Part shown: positions 1 to 10,034 of the stretch, piece after piece
Position numbering within the stretch: the stretch's first letter is position 1
How the letters are laid out: each line of letters starts with the position of its first letter
Assembly: GCA_947496705.1 (NCBI GenBank)
Contig: CANMDW010000002.1
Location: 620,001 to 684,000, forward strand
Reading direction: 5' to 3'
DNA length: 64,000 bases
Origin: an uncultured Aquimarina sp.
GTDB lineage: Bacteria > Bacteroidota > Bacteroidia > Flavobacteriales > Flavobacteriaceae
Position numbers and translations under genes: made by a program
Notes under the pieces: model-generated
Database searches by the model: none
Seen by the model: the letters and a program-made list of their open reading frames with translations, nothing else
What the model was told of the DNA's origin: nothing

Positions 1-77
1 TTATCCTTATTTGTTCCTCAGGTAAACATTTATAATTTCATAAGCAAGCATGTAATAAACAAACTGCTAAGTACATT

Positions 78-929
78 TTATTCCATTTCAAGTAGCAAAT
101 CACTCCACAATGTTTTTTTAAATTTTCGTGAGAAAAAACCAATATGTCCAATTTTATCGACCTCTAACTGTTTAGGCGTAATCTCGCAAATTTTAATTTG
201 AGCATTCTTATAATATGTAAGCAATTTATTAGATGTTATTTTATTGGCTATTGGGTCATCAGAAATTTGAATTGATGTTAATGGAATTTTAATTTGATCA
301 TAACGGTGTAGTTTTTCAGATTTTTTAAAATCATCTTCAAAATAATTTTTATTCTTACTCCATTTCCACCATCTCAAAGCAACTCCCTTGGGAACATCTT
401 CCCCTAACTTAAACTTTTTTATTTTAACATATCCAAAAATAAAAGGGTGTACTAGTATAAAAAAACTCCAAACAGGAGGCATAAACCACCTATAAGGCCT
501 ACTCATATCTTTCCAATATGCCGTTGAGGAAGCAATTAAAAATAATTGGTCGATTCTAACATTATTTTCCATCAAGCCTACTAAAGCACCGCCAATACTG
601 TGTGCAACAAGAATTTTTTTGTCGCTAGGATACTTTTTTACGACCCAATCAAAAACACCTGCCATATCTAATTCGCCCCAATCAATAATATCAGCTTTAA
701 ACCCTTTTAAGTTAGCAGGTTTCGATTTCCCTATCCCTCTATAGTCTAATGTAACTGTTGTATATCCGTTTTGGGTGACATAAGTTGCAAAATTTGAATA
801 CAATTCTTGTGATAATCCAATTCCGCCTTGAATCTGTACAACCCCTTTTCGTTTATTGTTTGGTTCGCGTAATATAATAGATATTTTGTACCCGTCTTTT
901 GTTGAAATTTTTAATTCTTGAGTGTTCAT
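78..929 (-). CDS. alpha/beta hydrolase
   Basis: Predicted soluble alpha/beta hydrolase of 283 aa with no signal peptide. The nucleophile elbow is A-H-S-I-G-G, with Ser111 as the likely nucleophile. An oxyanion-type GG pair lies near residues 35-36, the D-Y-R-G-I-G segment at 62-67 is typical of lipase/acylglycerol-lipase-like members, Asp224/225 is a candidate acid, and His262 in the C-terminal G-H-I-G segment completes a plausible triad. The substrate cannot be told from sequence. The gene stands alone: the next minus-strand gene ends about 300 bp upstream. The ATG start gives a complete N-terminal strand, so it is preferred. Confidence 0.85.
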   Translation of the reverse strand: MNTQELKISTKDGYKISIILREPNNKRKGVVQIQGGIGLSQELYSNFATYVTQNGYTTVTLDYRGIGKSKPANLKGFKADIIDWGELDMAGVFDWVVKKYPSDKKILVAHSIGGALVGLMENNVRIDQLFLIASSTAYWKDMSRPYRWFMPPVWSFFILVHPFIFGYVKIKKFKLGEDVPKGVALRWWKWSKNKNYFEDDFKKSEKLHRYDQIKIPLTSIQISDDPIANKITSNKLLTYYKNAQIKICEITPKQLEVDKIGHIGFFSRKFKKTLWSDLLLEME

Positions 930-1231
930 TGTATATTGGTATAGATTTGTGCCATTTGTTAATAAAAGTACTTATTTTACAGCAATTATTGCGCTGGTAG
1001 GTCTATGTCGTTAGCATTTATGTAACAGCCGTTACGACACGCAAGTTTATTATAATTACTCACAACGATAATATTTTATTGGAGTTCGTGATGTGCTACG
1101 CAGTTGCCGTTATGTGCGGAATATTTCTAAAGATTGAGAATCTTTGGAAATATTAGCGAGCTGATGTGGTTGGGCTGCCTATGTGCTCAATTGTTTTATA
1201 AGTTTGATTTTAAAGAAATTAAACTAAAAAA
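930..1231. other. intergenic gap with hairpin and possible attC-like sequence
   Basis: No gene is visible. A strong imperfect hairpin at 1120-1154 pairs AATATTTC/GAAATATT and AAAGATT/AATCTTT around a GAG loop. It could terminate transcription from the GNAT gene, which ends at 1232 on the minus strand. Just before it, CCGTTACGACACGC (near 1029) and GCCGTTATGTGC (near 1106) resemble the CGTTATGTGC-type segments often seen between accessory genes in Bacteroidota. A full integron attC fold could not be drawn with confidence. Confidence 0.4.
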
Positions 1232-2005
1232 TTAAGTTTCTTTTGATTCTTCAATATTGAGTTCTTTTTTTAAAATGTTTCTAAACCGCGTATGACTTAT
1301 ATAATGGTCTTCTAGCAATTTACCGTCGCGTAAAAGATTAAAAACACCAAAACCTGAAGGTGCCATTTTTGCTTCTTTTACTGTGTTTATTTTTGTTACT
1401 TTTAAATCTACATCGTGATCCATCGCAACGTTTAGTATTGCTGCTACCGACTTCTCGTTCCAAGGACATTGGTCTGCATAGCTCAAATGCCAACCTTTAT
1501 ACTTTTTTTGCTGACTATGCCAGTCAAGTAATCTCGGTTTTTTAGCATTGTTGTTCCATGTCTTCGCTAGTAATTCAAATCGGTCTTTCGCTTCAATTTG
1601 TTTGAAGCCATTTTTTTCAAATACCGTTTTATTCGCTAGCCAACCACCGGTACTTGTCATTACACACAGACCATCCATACCTTTAGCTTTTGCCTCCTTT
1701 TCGGCATCTTCAATTAGCACAGAGCCATAGCCTTTACTCCTTTCCTTTTTAGAATAAATGTATGTGCAATGAATAAACATATAATTGTCGGCATCTATCG
1801 GTCGCCACGCATTTTTGGCTGGTACATATTCAATAAAACCAATCATCTTGTCTTCATCTGTTTTAAGTATTTTTATTTTTAAGCCCTCCTTGTGGCGCTT
1901 TTCAAACCAGTTACGTTTATCGTTAAATCCCTGTCTTTTTGTATCCTTTATGCAGAAAAAAGTTTCTTTTACAGCATTTTCAGGTGTTACCTCTACTAGT
2001 TTCAT
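1232..2005 (-). CDS. GNAT acetyltransferase with YoaP-like C-terminal domain
   Basis: Two-domain cytoplasmic protein of 257 aa. Residues 1-145 form a GNAT acetyltransferase fold, with the acetyl-CoA pyrophosphate loop in R-S-K-G-Y-G-S (89-95) and the usual F-E-K-N-G-F strand near 129-134. Residues about 160-250 resemble the YoaP-like domain of Bacillus subtilis YoaP. They include a Q-C-P-W segment (Cys180) where a thioredoxin-like fold would carry its active cysteine. The substrate is unknown. Its start lies 10 bp after the stop of the NTF2-like gene on the same strand, so the two are probably co-transcribed. Confidence 0.85.
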   Translation of the reverse strand: MKLVEVTPENAVKETFFCIKDTKRQGFNDKRNWFEKRHKEGLKIKILKTDEDKMIGFIEYVPAKNAWRPIDADNYMFIHCTYIYSKKERSKGYGSVLIEDAEKEAKAKGMDGLCVMTSTGGWLANKTVFEKNGFKQIEAKDRFELLAKTWNNNAKKPRLLDWHSQQKKYKGWHLSYADQCPWNEKSVAAILNVAMDHDVDLKVTKINTVKEAKMAPSGFGVFNLLRDGKLLEDHYISHTRFRNILKKELNIEESKET

Positions 2006-2015
2006 GGTTTTTGTT

Positions 2016-2405
2016 TTAAGATTCTAAAACTTTTACCCTATGTACAGCAGGGATATCCCAGGCTTCTTTAATCTTACCATCAACAATGCTCCACACTACA
2101 ACGGCGTCGATTTCCATTTGTTTGCCTTTTAGCAACATCGTGTCTTTAACATGCGTGACGAGCAATTCATCTCCCATAGGCGTGGTAGAAATTACATTCA
2201 CCTTAAAGGTTCCTCCAGTATTGTTGGCCATTCTTTTGAAAAAGTCGGTAAACCCTGCGATCCCTAAATAATCTCCTTGCACTTCGGGTAGTTCAGGATT
2301 AAAATAATGCCAAACAAAGTCTTCTGCTAAGACTTCGGCACTTGCTGCCATGTTGGTAAGGTCAAGTCTTTTTAAAACGTCAATATTCGGATGCTCTTTG
2401 TTCAT
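2016..2405 (-). CDS. NTF2/SnoaL-like small protein
   Basis: A 129-aa protein with the cone-shaped NTF2/SnoaL pattern: an N-terminal helix pair, W-H-Y-F-N-P near 33-38, then the G-I-A-G-F-T-D-F-F helix and a terminal four-strand sheet ending in E-A-W-D-I. Members of this fold act as small enzymes or ligand-binding proteins, and the reaction cannot be inferred. It is the first gene of a probable two-gene operon with the GNAT-YoaP protein 10 bp downstream. There is no signal peptide. Confidence 0.8.
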   Translation of the reverse strand: MNKEHPNIDVLKRLDLTNMAASAEVLAEDFVWHYFNPELPEVQGDYLGIAGFTDFFKRMANNTGGTFKVNVISTTPMGDELLVTHVKDTMLLKGKQMEIDAVVVWSIVDGKIKEAWDIPAVHRVKVLES

Positions 2406-2723
2406 AATTCTAATTTTAATACGTTGTTATTTTTTTATTAATGCTAAATTTTCAATTAAGCACTAAAGCTACTCGTTATCAGTGATTTAAAAAATGACAT
2501 AAGTCATTCCGCACCATTATAGTACAAATGTATTATTATGAGTATAACGGCGAATAGAACTTTTTACTGTGCTAATTTTACATAGATGCAGATATTGGAT
2601 TAGGACGAGTTCATTGATAATGGTAAGTTTGTAAACAACTATTTTGGGCTTCGTAAAATATCACAGCTTATATGTAGTTGTGTTGTATAATAGATAGATC
2701 AGGGTACTTAATTTTTACAAGGA
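2406..2723. other. intergenic region before the AraC regulator
   Basis: This stretch lies between divergently transcribed genes and should hold both promoters. No convincing Bacteroidota -33/-7 pair, hairpin or repeat was recognised. Confidence 0.3.
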
Positions 2724-3815
2724 TTGAATAAAACAGCGTTAGACTTTGCAATTATTGCCAGTGGTAGTATAGGATATTTTATAAGTGTCGCACTAGTTAC
2801 GACCTCTTTTTATAAAAATCGTGCAAATAACTATCTCTCCCTATTCCTATTCTTGCTAACAAGTTTGATCTTTTTAGATTGGTATGATACAGAAAATGCC
2901 GTTTTGATATTTGTAAACAATATCATGTTAGATCTTCTGCTTGGAGTTACTTTATTTACATATTTTCTAATTCAAATTAAGCATATCCACCTTAAAAAAA
3001 GATGGTACAAATGGTTGTATGCTCCTTTCTTTTGCGCTGTTATTATTGAAGTTTTTCTTCAGTTGTATTTTAGTTTTAACCAGTATGATGTAGATCTGGA
3101 TGATCTGTTATTTAATATTAGGAGCAATGTATCGTATGTCTACAATGTATTTTTAATCTTTTGGGGGAGGAATTTAGTAAAGAGGTCCAATACTATTTCA
3201 GAAGCAAAAAAGCATTGGTTGTTGCGATTGAATCTTTTTATTATATGCATTATTATGATTTGGCTTTTGTCTCAAATAGAAGTGTATGTTTTTGATTCGG
3301 AATATACTACAAATTTTCTATGGATAATAATTTCCTTTTTATCGTGGTGGATTTTGTATTACGGAGTGTTCAAACTACAGATAGTAGTTCAAAAAGACGA
3401 AATACACCAATATTTGGTTTCAAAAAAGGCAAATGGTACTCCGACAAAAAAGAAAATAAGCGAAACCACTGTTTCTAAAGTTATTACCCAACTATATATA
3501 GTAATGGATACCGAGGAGTTATATAGAAATCCCCTTTTAAGTAGGTTGGATCTAGCAACTCGATTGGGAACAAGCGAGGGGTATTTGTCACAAATCATAA
3601 ATCAGGAAACCAATAAAAGCGTCATTCAGTTTGTAAATGAATATCGAATTGAAGCCGCCAAAAAACTATTGCATAATCCGGTATTTAATAAATATTCTGT
3701 CGAAGCCATTGGTATGGAAGCTGGCTTTAAATCTAAGAGTGCTTTCTATAGCGCTTTTAACACGAGTTTGGGCATGTCTCCAGGAGCCTTCAGAAAGCTT
3801 CAAAAAACGTCCTGA
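2724..3815 (+). CDS. membrane-anchored AraC-family transcriptional regulator
   Basis: A 363-aa protein. Residues about 8-240 form roughly seven hydrophobic membrane segments, and the C-terminal ~110 residues form an AraC-type double helix-turn-helix (L-A-T-R-L-G-T-S-E-G-Y-L-S near 290 and A-G-F-K-S-K-S-A-F-Y-S near 337). This is a common Bacteroidota architecture in which the membrane part is thought to sense a signal and the tail binds DNA. The only start giving the first membrane segment is TTG at 2724; an in-frame stop lies at 2709 and the next ATG is about 67 codons in. Two similar proteins occur at 32963 and 47214. The target genes are unknown; the S41 protease lies directly downstream. 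Confidence 0.85.
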   Translation: MNKTALDFAIIASGSIGYFISVALVTTSFYKNRANNYLSLFLFLLTSLIFLDWYDTENAVLIFVNNIMLDLLLGVTLFTYFLIQIKHIHLKKRWYKWLYAPFFCAVIIEVFLQLYFSFNQYDVDLDDLLFNIRSNVSYVYNVFLIFWGRNLVKRSNTISEAKKHWLLRLNLFIICIIMIWLLSQIEVYVFDSEYTTNFLWIIISFLSWWILYYGVFKLQIVVQKDEIHQYLVSKKANGTPTKKKISETTVSKVITQLYIVMDTEELYRNPLLSRLDLATRLGTSEGYLSQIINQETNKSVIQFVNEYRIEAAKKLLHNPVFNKYSVEAIGMEAGFKSKSAFYSAFNTSLGMSPGAFRKLQKTS

Positions 3816-3915
3816 TTCGTGTAGTTCTATTGTTTTAGTACTTCTTCAACCCCAAAATCACTTTCATATTTTTTTGATAAACATACTTTTACGTCAATAA
3901 ATCAAAAATAAAACT

Positions 3916-5328
3916 ATGATGAATTCATATATCAACATTAAGACAGAAACAATAAAGTATTTTAAAACGTGTTTTCTAATATTGATTTTATTAATTTTTG
4001 CTGCCTGTCAATCTGATGATGATACCACTCCAACACCACAAGATTCAATCAATGGGTTTTGGTCAATAGCAGATAAAGGCTGGATTTTTGAATTTACCGA
4101 TGGTAATGATATATTTTACAACATAAATGCTGCCGGGTGTTCAATTCAGAACGATGATTTTGTTCTTCAAGATTTCTTTGGATTTAACTTTGATGTTATC
4201 GGTGAAAATGAACTCATAGCCTCTTCAGAATTATCAGATTCTGAAATAGTATTTATGCGATTATCAAATCAAAATCCAGATTGCCTCCCTAATCAAATTT
4301 CTGACACTAAAGATCCCGTAATAAACTTTGATCATTTCTGGAATATTTTTAATGATTACTATGCTTTTTTTGAAACAAGAAATATAGACTGGGCTCAGTA
4401 TGAGAGTTTAAGAGATCAAGTTACGGCAGATAACTTTTATGATATCATAGAAGAACTTGCTTATTTGTTGGATGATGGGCATGTAAGCATATACGACGAA
4501 CAGAACGGTATTGAAATTAATTCAGGAGATCCAACCTTATTAGAAAAGCTGAATGCTAATCTAAGTATAGATCTAGCTATAGAAAATGAAAGCGATTTTT
4601 TTGATCTTGGTAATGAAAAATTAAGAACGATATTTAATGATTATTTAGGAGGAAATGTTGAATCGGATGAAAGGCTGAATATCTTATGGGGGTTAATTAA
4701 TGATGATACTGGGTACATTAATATTATCACAATGGAAGGATATGGGACAAATTTTAATAATGAGTTATCATCATTAAATGTGTTATTAGATACCGTTATG
4801 GATGATATTGAAGCCTCTGGAGTTTCTAAACTGATTATCGATATACGTTTTAATGATGGTGGGTATGATACCGTAGCTTTAGATATAGTATCTCGTTTTA
4901 TAGACCAAGAACGAATTTCATATTCTAAAAAAGCCAGATTAGGAGATAGTTTTACAGAAAACAGGTCTTTTTCTGTAGCACCTAAAGGTAATTTTCAATT
5001 TACTGATGATATCATTTTACTAACAAGTCCTTACACCATAAGTGCAGCTGAACTTTTTGCACTATGTGTAAAAGATTTACCTTATGTAACCATCGTAGGA
5101 GAAAACACAAATGGTGCCTTTTCTACTATTCTTCAGCATGTATTACCAAATGGTGCAGAAATAGGTTTATCTAATGAAATATATAGTGATGCGCAAGGAG
5201 CCATTTTTGAAGTTATTGGCATTGGTCCTGAAAATCAAGAAAATCAAGTTCCATTTTTGTCAACTTTAGATTTTCAAGACGAAAAAGATAGTGGAATAGA
5301 ACGTGCTTTGGAATTACTAAATAATTAA
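3916..5328 (+). CDS. S41-family peptidase lipoprotein
   Basis: A 470-aa predicted lipoprotein. The signal sequence ends in I-F-A-A-C (lipobox), followed by an acidic S-D-D-D-T stretch. The C-terminal half is an S41 (tricorn/CtpA-type) serine peptidase: the D-D-G-H-V segment typical of the family, L-I-I-D-I-R-F-N-D-G-G near 310, and the S-A-A-E segment with Ser376 as likely nucleophile. No PDZ domain is obvious. The protein probably degrades or processes peptides at the cell envelope. It lies 100 bp after the membrane AraC gene and is followed by a strong hairpin, so it is probably a single transcription unit. Confidence 0.88.
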   Translation: MMNSYINIKTETIKYFKTCFLILILLIFAACQSDDDTTPTPQDSINGFWSIADKGWIFEFTDGNDIFYNINAAGCSIQNDDFVLQDFFGFNFDVIGENELIASSELSDSEIVFMRLSNQNPDCLPNQISDTKDPVINFDHFWNIFNDYYAFFETRNIDWAQYESLRDQVTADNFYDIIEELAYLLDDGHVSIYDEQNGIEINSGDPTLLEKLNANLSIDLAIENESDFFDLGNEKLRTIFNDYLGGNVESDERLNILWGLINDDTGYINIITMEGYGTNFNNELSSLNVLLDTVMDDIEASGVSKLIIDIRFNDGGYDTVALDIVSRFIDQERISYSKKARLGDSFTENRSFSVAPKGNFQFTDDIILLTSPYTISAAELFALCVKDLPYVTIVGENTNGAFSTILQHVLPNGAEIGLSNEIYSDAQGAIFEVIGIGPENQENQVPFLSTLDFQDEKDSGIERALELLNN

Positions 5329-5343
5329 ACCGTTTCTAAGCCA

Positions 5344-5383
5344 AGTAAACAAGGCTGTCTAAGAGAAAACAGCCTTGTTTACT
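5344..5383 (+). terminator. hairpin after the S41 peptidase
   Basis: Perfect 15-bp inverted repeat AGTAAACAAGGCTGT / ACAGCCTTGTTTACT with a 10-nt loop, 15 bp after the stop codon. There is no long T run on the plus strand, so its efficiency as an intrinsic terminator is uncertain. Confidence 0.65.
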
Positions 5384-5432
5384 GCTTAGCCACTTACCAT
5401 TGGACAATAAGTATAAAATAACCATAGCGATA

Positions 5433-5506
5433 CACATTACACTCCCCTCCCGTTGTCGGATCGCATAATAAGCCTGTCCGCCGGAATGAAATGTAGGAGG
5501 ATGTTT
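5433..5506. repeat. GC-rich dispersed repeat, family A (partial copy)
   Basis: This segment contains the blocks CACTCCCCTCCCG, TCGCATAATAAG, TGTCCGCCGGAAT and ATGTAGGAGGATGTT. The same blocks recur in the same order near 7510-7570 and 37391-37478. It lacks the CACATCTACCC head found in fuller copies. No protein-coding content is seen. Confidence 0.7.
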
Positions 5507-5517
5507 ATCAGGGTAAA

Positions 5518-5552
5518 AATGAACTACCCCACTGCAAGCAGGGTAGTTCATT
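5518..5552 (-). terminator. intrinsic terminator of the LRR lipoprotein gene
   Basis: Perfect 12-bp inverted repeat AATGAACTACCC / GGGTAGTTCATT with an 11-nt loop. Read on the minus strand it is followed by a run of T, and it lies 25 bp beyond the stop of the leucine-rich-repeat gene. Confidence 0.8.
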
Positions 5553-5576
5553 TGGAGGTATCATAATTCTAGAATA

Positions 5577-7325
5577 CTAGTATTTAAACGTCCTCCTGAT
5601 CCCATTTCTAGTTATAATTTGTCCGCAAGGTAAAATTGTAGCATCCTCCCGCTTTATTCTAGAGTTATTATTAAAAGACCACATATAAGTTTCTTTTAAT
5701 TCATTTATTTTATCTGTGGTGGCTTGCATTATATCATTAAATCCTGGATTATTCTTGAAGTCTATATATCCATTTATAGTTAAATTTAAAACTGCTTGGT
5801 CATACACGAGCGTTATCATTTGATCTAATTGACTGCCGCTAAATTGATTACCTCCTATCTCAAGATCAAAAATTTTAGGGTTATTCGTTATATCTAAGCT
5901 ACTCAAATTATTATTCTCAATAATCAAGCGATCGATTTCAGGGTTGTTAGACAAATCTATATTATTTAGTAAATTATCATTAATGTATAAATTCTTTAAT
6001 TTCAAATTAAAAGAAAGAGCAATATTAGTTATTTGATTATCATATAAATCAATACGTATTAAATTCGTGTTTTTTGAAAAATCTATACTTGTCAGTTCAT
6101 TTGCACCAATATTTATCTCAACTAAACGTGTATTTTTTGAAAGATCTATACTTGTAATAAAATTTCCACTCAAGTCTATTGTGCCTAATCCTAAATTGTT
6201 AGAAACATTACAACTGGTCAATTCATTATCTCGAGCAAATACTTTCCTCAAAGCTGTATTATTTGATAAATCAAGATTTGAAATTTGATTTCCAGTTACC
6301 CATAAGAATTCTAATTCTGAATTTTTAGAAACATCAAACTCAGTTAATTGATTATGTCTCAACCATGCATTTTTTAAATCTGAATTATTCGTAACATCAA
6401 GACTAGTTATTTGGTTATATCCCAATTCCAACGTTTCTAAAGCAGTATTTTCAGAGGTATTAAGCGTTGATAGCTTACCACTATAAATATGACATTTTTT
6501 TAGCAAGGTTAGCTTATCTATATCTGCCGAAATGATATTGCTTTGTAGCGGATTCCCTACTTCATTATTGCTATAAAATTTGAACTCTTCAATAACTGCA
6601 AGGGGCCCACTTATAGTTACATTATAAACATTCTCAGAGGTATATGAATGTGATAATTCATTTTCTTCAAAATTATCACGCGTGGTGGATACATATTCTT
6701 CAATAGTACCATCTCCCCAATCAACTATATAACTTGACGCTGTAATCGATTTTAAAACAATGGTTTTAGGTGTTATCATCGTAGATTCATCTATAGTTAA
6801 ACTGAAGAAATCGGTAGATTGTGGTATCGCTAAATTTAATGCAGTATAACCGAAATCAAATTGCGTATAACCCTTAGCATCCATGTTTTCTATTGAGGTA
6901 ACATTAGATTCATTTGTCTCAACAGTAAAATTATATGGCAGTGAATTTTCAACAAATTGAGACAAAACAGAATTCGCCTTTGGAGCTAAAGAGATAGCTA
7001 CATTATCTGTATCGATCACAATAAACTCTGTTAAACTATAGTTATCTACATCTAATAAGATTTCTTCTGTAACATATTTTTCATTTACTAAACTAATTGT
7101 GATTTTTTCTCTAGTAAATATTACTTCCCCATCATCATTATTAATACTAATTAATGCATAAGCCGGCACAAGATTGTTAACGGTTTTATTAGATAAATTC
7201 TTTGCTGTTATTTCGGAAAAATTAATATTAAACACTTGCTTCCCTTCTTGTTGTACGTACTCATCGTCAGAAGAACATGAAATAAAAATAATTGAAAAGA
7301 AAAGTAAATAGAGTGTTTTTTTCAT
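5577..7325 (-). CDS. leucine-rich-repeat lipoprotein with PKD-like segment
   Basis: A 582-aa predicted surface or periplasmic lipoprotein. The signal sequence ends in I-F-I-S-C followed by S-S-D-D-E. The middle contains a PKD-like segment (V-D-W-G-D-G-T near 203-209, with H-S-Y-T-S and Y-N-V-T-I strands). Residues about 270-500 hold roughly ten 20-21-residue leucine-rich repeats of the L-D-x-S-x-N-x-x-L type, with the N-x-Q/E-I/L-T pattern seen in internalin-like proteins. Such repeats bind proteins or surfaces; the partner is unknown. The gene appears monocistronic, with its own terminator. Confidence 0.85.
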   Translation of the reverse strand: MKKTLYLLFFSIIFISCSSDDEYVQQEGKQVFNINFSEITAKNLSNKTVNNLVPAYALISINNDDGEVIFTREKITISLVNEKYVTEEILLDVDNYSLTEFIVIDTDNVAISLAPKANSVLSQFVENSLPYNFTVETNESNVTSIENMDAKGYTQFDFGYTALNLAIPQSTDFFSLTIDESTMITPKTIVLKSITASSYIVDWGDGTIEEYVSTTRDNFEENELSHSYTSENVYNVTISGPLAVIEEFKFYSNNEVGNPLQSNIISADIDKLTLLKKCHIYSGKLSTLNTSENTALETLELGYNQITSLDVTNNSDLKNAWLRHNQLTEFDVSKNSELEFLWVTGNQISNLDLSNNTALRKVFARDNELTSCNVSNNLGLGTIDLSGNFITSIDLSKNTRLVEINIGANELTSIDFSKNTNLIRIDLYDNQITNIALSFNLKLKNLYINDNLLNNIDLSNNPEIDRLIIENNNLSSLDITNNPKIFDLEIGGNQFSGSQLDQMITLVYDQAVLNLTINGYIDFKNNPGFNDIMQATTDKINELKETYMWSFNNNSRIKREDATILPCGQIITRNGIRRTFKY

Positions 7326-7475
7326 AAGATAAAATAGATTTTAGAAAAAAGCAATTCATTAAAATACCAACAAAGGTATATTATTTCTGTTATATTATTG
7401 TGCAAATATAGACACTTTCAACAACTCACATAGAATACAAAATTCTGTATTTAGTTAAAAATAAGTAAGAATAAT

Positions 7476-7632
7476 CTCATTCCACACATCTACCTGTCGG
7501 CAGACATTCCCCTACTCTCCTGCCGTCGGCTCGCATAATAAGCTGCCGAAATGAAATGTAGGAGGATGTTACATTACCTATTTTTAAAGGAACTTTTAGT
7601 TCACAAATGTGTTATTGTTTTAGAGGAGTTCA
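7476..7632. repeat. dispersed repeat, family A (long copy)
   Basis: Begins with CTCATTCCACACATCTACC, continues through CTGTCGGCAGACATT, CTCTCCTGCCGTCGGC and TCGCATAATAAG, and ends with GGAGGATGTTACATTACC and the AT-rich tail AACTTTTAGTTC...TTTTAGAGGAGTT. The tail (7561-7630) is closely matched at 37469-37535, and the head is matched at 39273-39309, 41379 and 37281. Confidence 0.75.
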
Positions 7633-7684
7633 TGAATCTTCGATTTCGTTAGAAAACTTTTAAAATAAACTGTAGAACTAATAA

Positions 7685-7736
7685 ACTTTGCTTTTAACCA
7701 AAGCAAAGTGACCCGCCTTTGCTTTGCTCCGGCGGG
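7685..7736. repeat. paired hairpins ACTTTGCTTT and CCCGCC
   Basis: Two adjacent inverted repeats: ACTTTGCTTT / AAAGCAAAGT (7685-7694 and 7700-7709) and CCCGCC / GGCGGG (7712-7717 and 7731-7736). They lie about 95 bp past the stop of the minus-strand PD40 gene. They resemble the short palindromes scattered between flavobacterial genes and could also act as a terminator. Confidence 0.55.
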
Positions 7737-7831
7737 CAGGCATAACGCAAGTACATTATAGTACAAATATATGTTATAGTAAATTGGCGTATGCAGTATT
7801 TTACATAATTGCAGATATAGTGCCTTATGGA

Positions 7832-8734
7832 TTATTCTTTCGGCCGGAGTGTTTCAATAATCTGTGCATCTACCCAGAATATATCTACATTATCATAGTT
7901 TTCTGGGTTCATATTCCTATTGAAGAAAAGGTATTTACCATCTGGTGTCACGCTCGCAGCTGCTTCCCAGGCTTCTGTATTTATCTTATCACCCAGATTA
8001 ATAGCGGCACCCCATGAACCATCTTGTTGTTTAAAGCTAATATAGATATCAGAATCACCATATCCACTATCTCTTTCACCGTCCCATAACAAATAGGATT
8101 CATCTGGTGCGATAAAAGGGTGAGCATTCATTTTTCCAGTATTAATGGCTGCACCAAATGGTCTAGGTTCTTCACGTTTCCCGTCTATTAATCGCGAATA
8201 ACGAATAACGCCGTCTCCGTCTGGCATGCCTATCTCATCAAAAACATAGGTTCCTTTAGATGACGCCGTAAGCCTCATAATCTGTATCTTCTGGAAAGAG
8301 GAATCGAGTTTCTTTAACGCTGACCAGCCTCCAGTCTCGGTACGCTCCTTATATCGTCTACCCAAATGCATGGTCTTACCATCGGGAGCGATGAAAGGCT
8401 GCCCTACTCGCTTTGATATCACTCGCTCCTGCCATGACTTATTTTTATATTCAAAAACAACAAATTCCATTTTTTTATTTTCCTCTACTTCTCCAACTTC
8501 TCTGATGAAATAAAATTCTTTCAGGTCGGGTGTGAAGACACCTCCATATTCCCAATTCTTTTTCACAATAATACCAGGAGCAAAAAGCTCAGGCGTTAAA
8601 CCGGGTGGCTTTTGACCAAGATAGGGGCTTTCTATAATTGGTGAATTACTATCTTTTAAATTCTGTTTTTTAGTATTGCAGGCATTTAAAAATAGTACCA
8701 ATACAAGTATCAAAATAAAATACGTTTTTCTCAT
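7832..8734 (-). CDS. PD40 (TolB-like) propeller lipoprotein
   Basis: A predicted lipoprotein of about 300 aa. I chose the ATG at 8734 because M-R-K-T-Y then leads straight into a signal sequence ending in L-N-A-C (lipobox). An earlier ATG at 8761 would add nine residues and overlap the stop of the upstream gene by one base. The body has PD40/WD40-like blades ([28 protein letters not shown]). It is a clear paralogue of the gene at 13036: both share an L/M-T-x-E-x-F-A-P-G segment after the lipobox. It probably binds a ligand or protein at the envelope and is co-transcribed with the serine hydrolase. Confidence 0.85.
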   Translation of the reverse strand: MRKTYFILILVLVLFLNACNTKKQNLKDSNSPIIESPYLGQKPPGLTPELFAPGIIVKKNWEYGGVFTPDLKEFYFIREVGEVEENKKMEFVVFEYKNKSWQERVISKRVGQPFIAPDGKTMHLGRRYKERTETGGWSALKKLDSSFQKIQIMRLTASSKGTYVFDEIGMPDGDGVIRYSRLIDGKREEPRPFGAAINTGKMNAHPFIAPDESYLLWDGERDSGYGDSDIYISFKQQDGSWGAAINLGDKINTEAWEAAASVTPDGKYLFFNRNMNPENYDNVDIFWVDAQIIETLRPKE

Positions 8735-8760
8735 TGTATAGATTTTCATACTATTTGCCA

Positions 8761-9954
8761 TTACTTAATAAAAGCTGGTAAGATCCTCTCTGCGGTTATT
8801 TGCAGGTAATTGGTATCGTTATCATGAGCAGTAAACACAACCATCAGATCCAACTCCCTGATCAGAATGATAAACTGGCCATAACCTCCCTGAGCAGATA
8901 CGCTGAAATAGCTTTTATTACTGTATTTCATATCTGCACTCCACCAATAATAACCGTATCCCTGATTAGAGACATCTTTGCCACCGTAGTGAAGCTCTTC
9001 ATCGCTGGTGTAGAGGATCCTGTCGGTTGCTTTGGAGATAAAGGCTTCTGGAACCAGCTGTTCGCCATTCCATTTGCCTTTGTTCATGGCCAAGGTGCCA
9101 AATTTGACCATAGCGTGCGATGTCATGCTCGAGCGTGAACCAGATTCTGGCAGGCCACTTAAGGCAGTCCGCCAGCCATAAGTCGTTATGTCCATTTTGT
9201 CGAGGAGTTCATTTTTAATAAAGTCTTTGGCTGTCCCCGGTACGACGGCGTCAAGGACTTGCATCGCCAACATTGGATCGTTTTGATATTTAAAGCGCTG
9301 AGAATCTAAGGTAATAGGTGCGCTATGCTCGAGGTAAGCTTGAATTTGTCCCTGGCCTTCTAACTGGCTCGGATTTTTCTCGAATTCTTCTCTCTGTTCC
9401 TTACTGATGCGGATACCAGAACGCATAGTCATCGCTTGGTGCAGTGTGATCTTTTCTACACCCTCAACAAATTTTGTTGGGTCCAGATCTTTGAGAAAGT
9501 TGACCAACGGCTTGTCTAAATCGGCCATGGTGAGATACCCCAACTGGATAGCGCGGCCGAGCGCCAAGCCAGTGTAGGCTTTAGTTGCTGACGCTTGTGA
9601 GTGCGGCAGATTGATGCGACCCCGTGAATAATAGGATTCAAAGAGGAGCTTCCCTTTGTGGGTAATAAGAAAGCTGTCGAACTTACCATGTTTATTATTG
9701 GCGATTTCCTTCGCCAGAGTAAGAATCATCGCTTTATTACCGCCATCGACGCCCAAATTACCAACGAGGATACCATCTTTTCCAGAAGTTGGTGTTGCAT
9801 TGATAAAAGCTTTTTTGAGATAAGGAATCTCCCTGAATGAGAGCTCAGCTTCGGCAGCTGTAGCCTCTGGTGCAACGCTATCACTTTGTTGGGCAAAGCT
9901 ACTATTTGTTATGATAAGAAAAATTAAAAGTAGTAGTCCTGTTTTGTTTTTCAT
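8761..9954 (-). CDS. beta-lactamase-family serine hydrolase, exported
   Basis: A 397-aa protein with a signal peptide (hydrophobic core to residue 20, cleavage near S-F-A-Q). The class C beta-lactamase/penicillin-binding fold is shown by S122-A-T-K125 (SxxK). The rest follows the family pattern up to the G-Y-G-Y-Y-W and H-D-N-D-T-N segments near the C-terminus. Such enzymes hydrolyse esters or peptides, and the name does not imply drug resistance. The downstream PD40 gene starts at or within 27 bp of its stop, so the two form an operon. Confidence 0.85.
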   Translation of the reverse strand: MKNKTGLLLLIFLIITNSSFAQQSDSVAPEATAAEAELSFREIPYLKKAFINATPTSGKDGILVGNLGVDGGNKAMILTLAKEIANNKHGKFDSFLITHKGKLLFESYYSRGRINLPHSQASATKAYTGLALGRAIQLGYLTMADLDKPLVNFLKDLDPTKFVEGVEKITLHQAMTMRSGIRISKEQREEFEKNPSQLEGQGQIQAYLEHSAPITLDSQRFKYQNDPMLAMQVLDAVVPGTAKDFIKNELLDKMDITTYGWRTALSGLPESGSRSSMTSHAMVKFGTLAMNKGKWNGEQLVPEAFISKATDRILYTSDEELHYGGKDVSNQGYGYYWWSADMKYSNKSYFSVSAQGGYGQFIILIRELDLMVVFTAHDNDTNYLQITAERILPAFIK

Positions 9955-10034
9955 AGTTTTTATTGTTTATAAACGTTTGTCTACGTTGACGCACTTGTTA
10001 ATCGGAATTTACTTTAGCAGTTGTTAGGTGTTAT

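Noticed and set aside
7724..8017. 97-aa plus-strand open frame
   Set aside because: It starts in a repeat and runs antisense into the PD40 lipoprotein gene; no protein features.
8761..9954. class C beta-lactamase as a resistance gene
   Set aside because: Only the fold and SxxK motif are shared; such serine hydrolases are common esterases or peptidases, and nothing here indicates drug hydrolysis.
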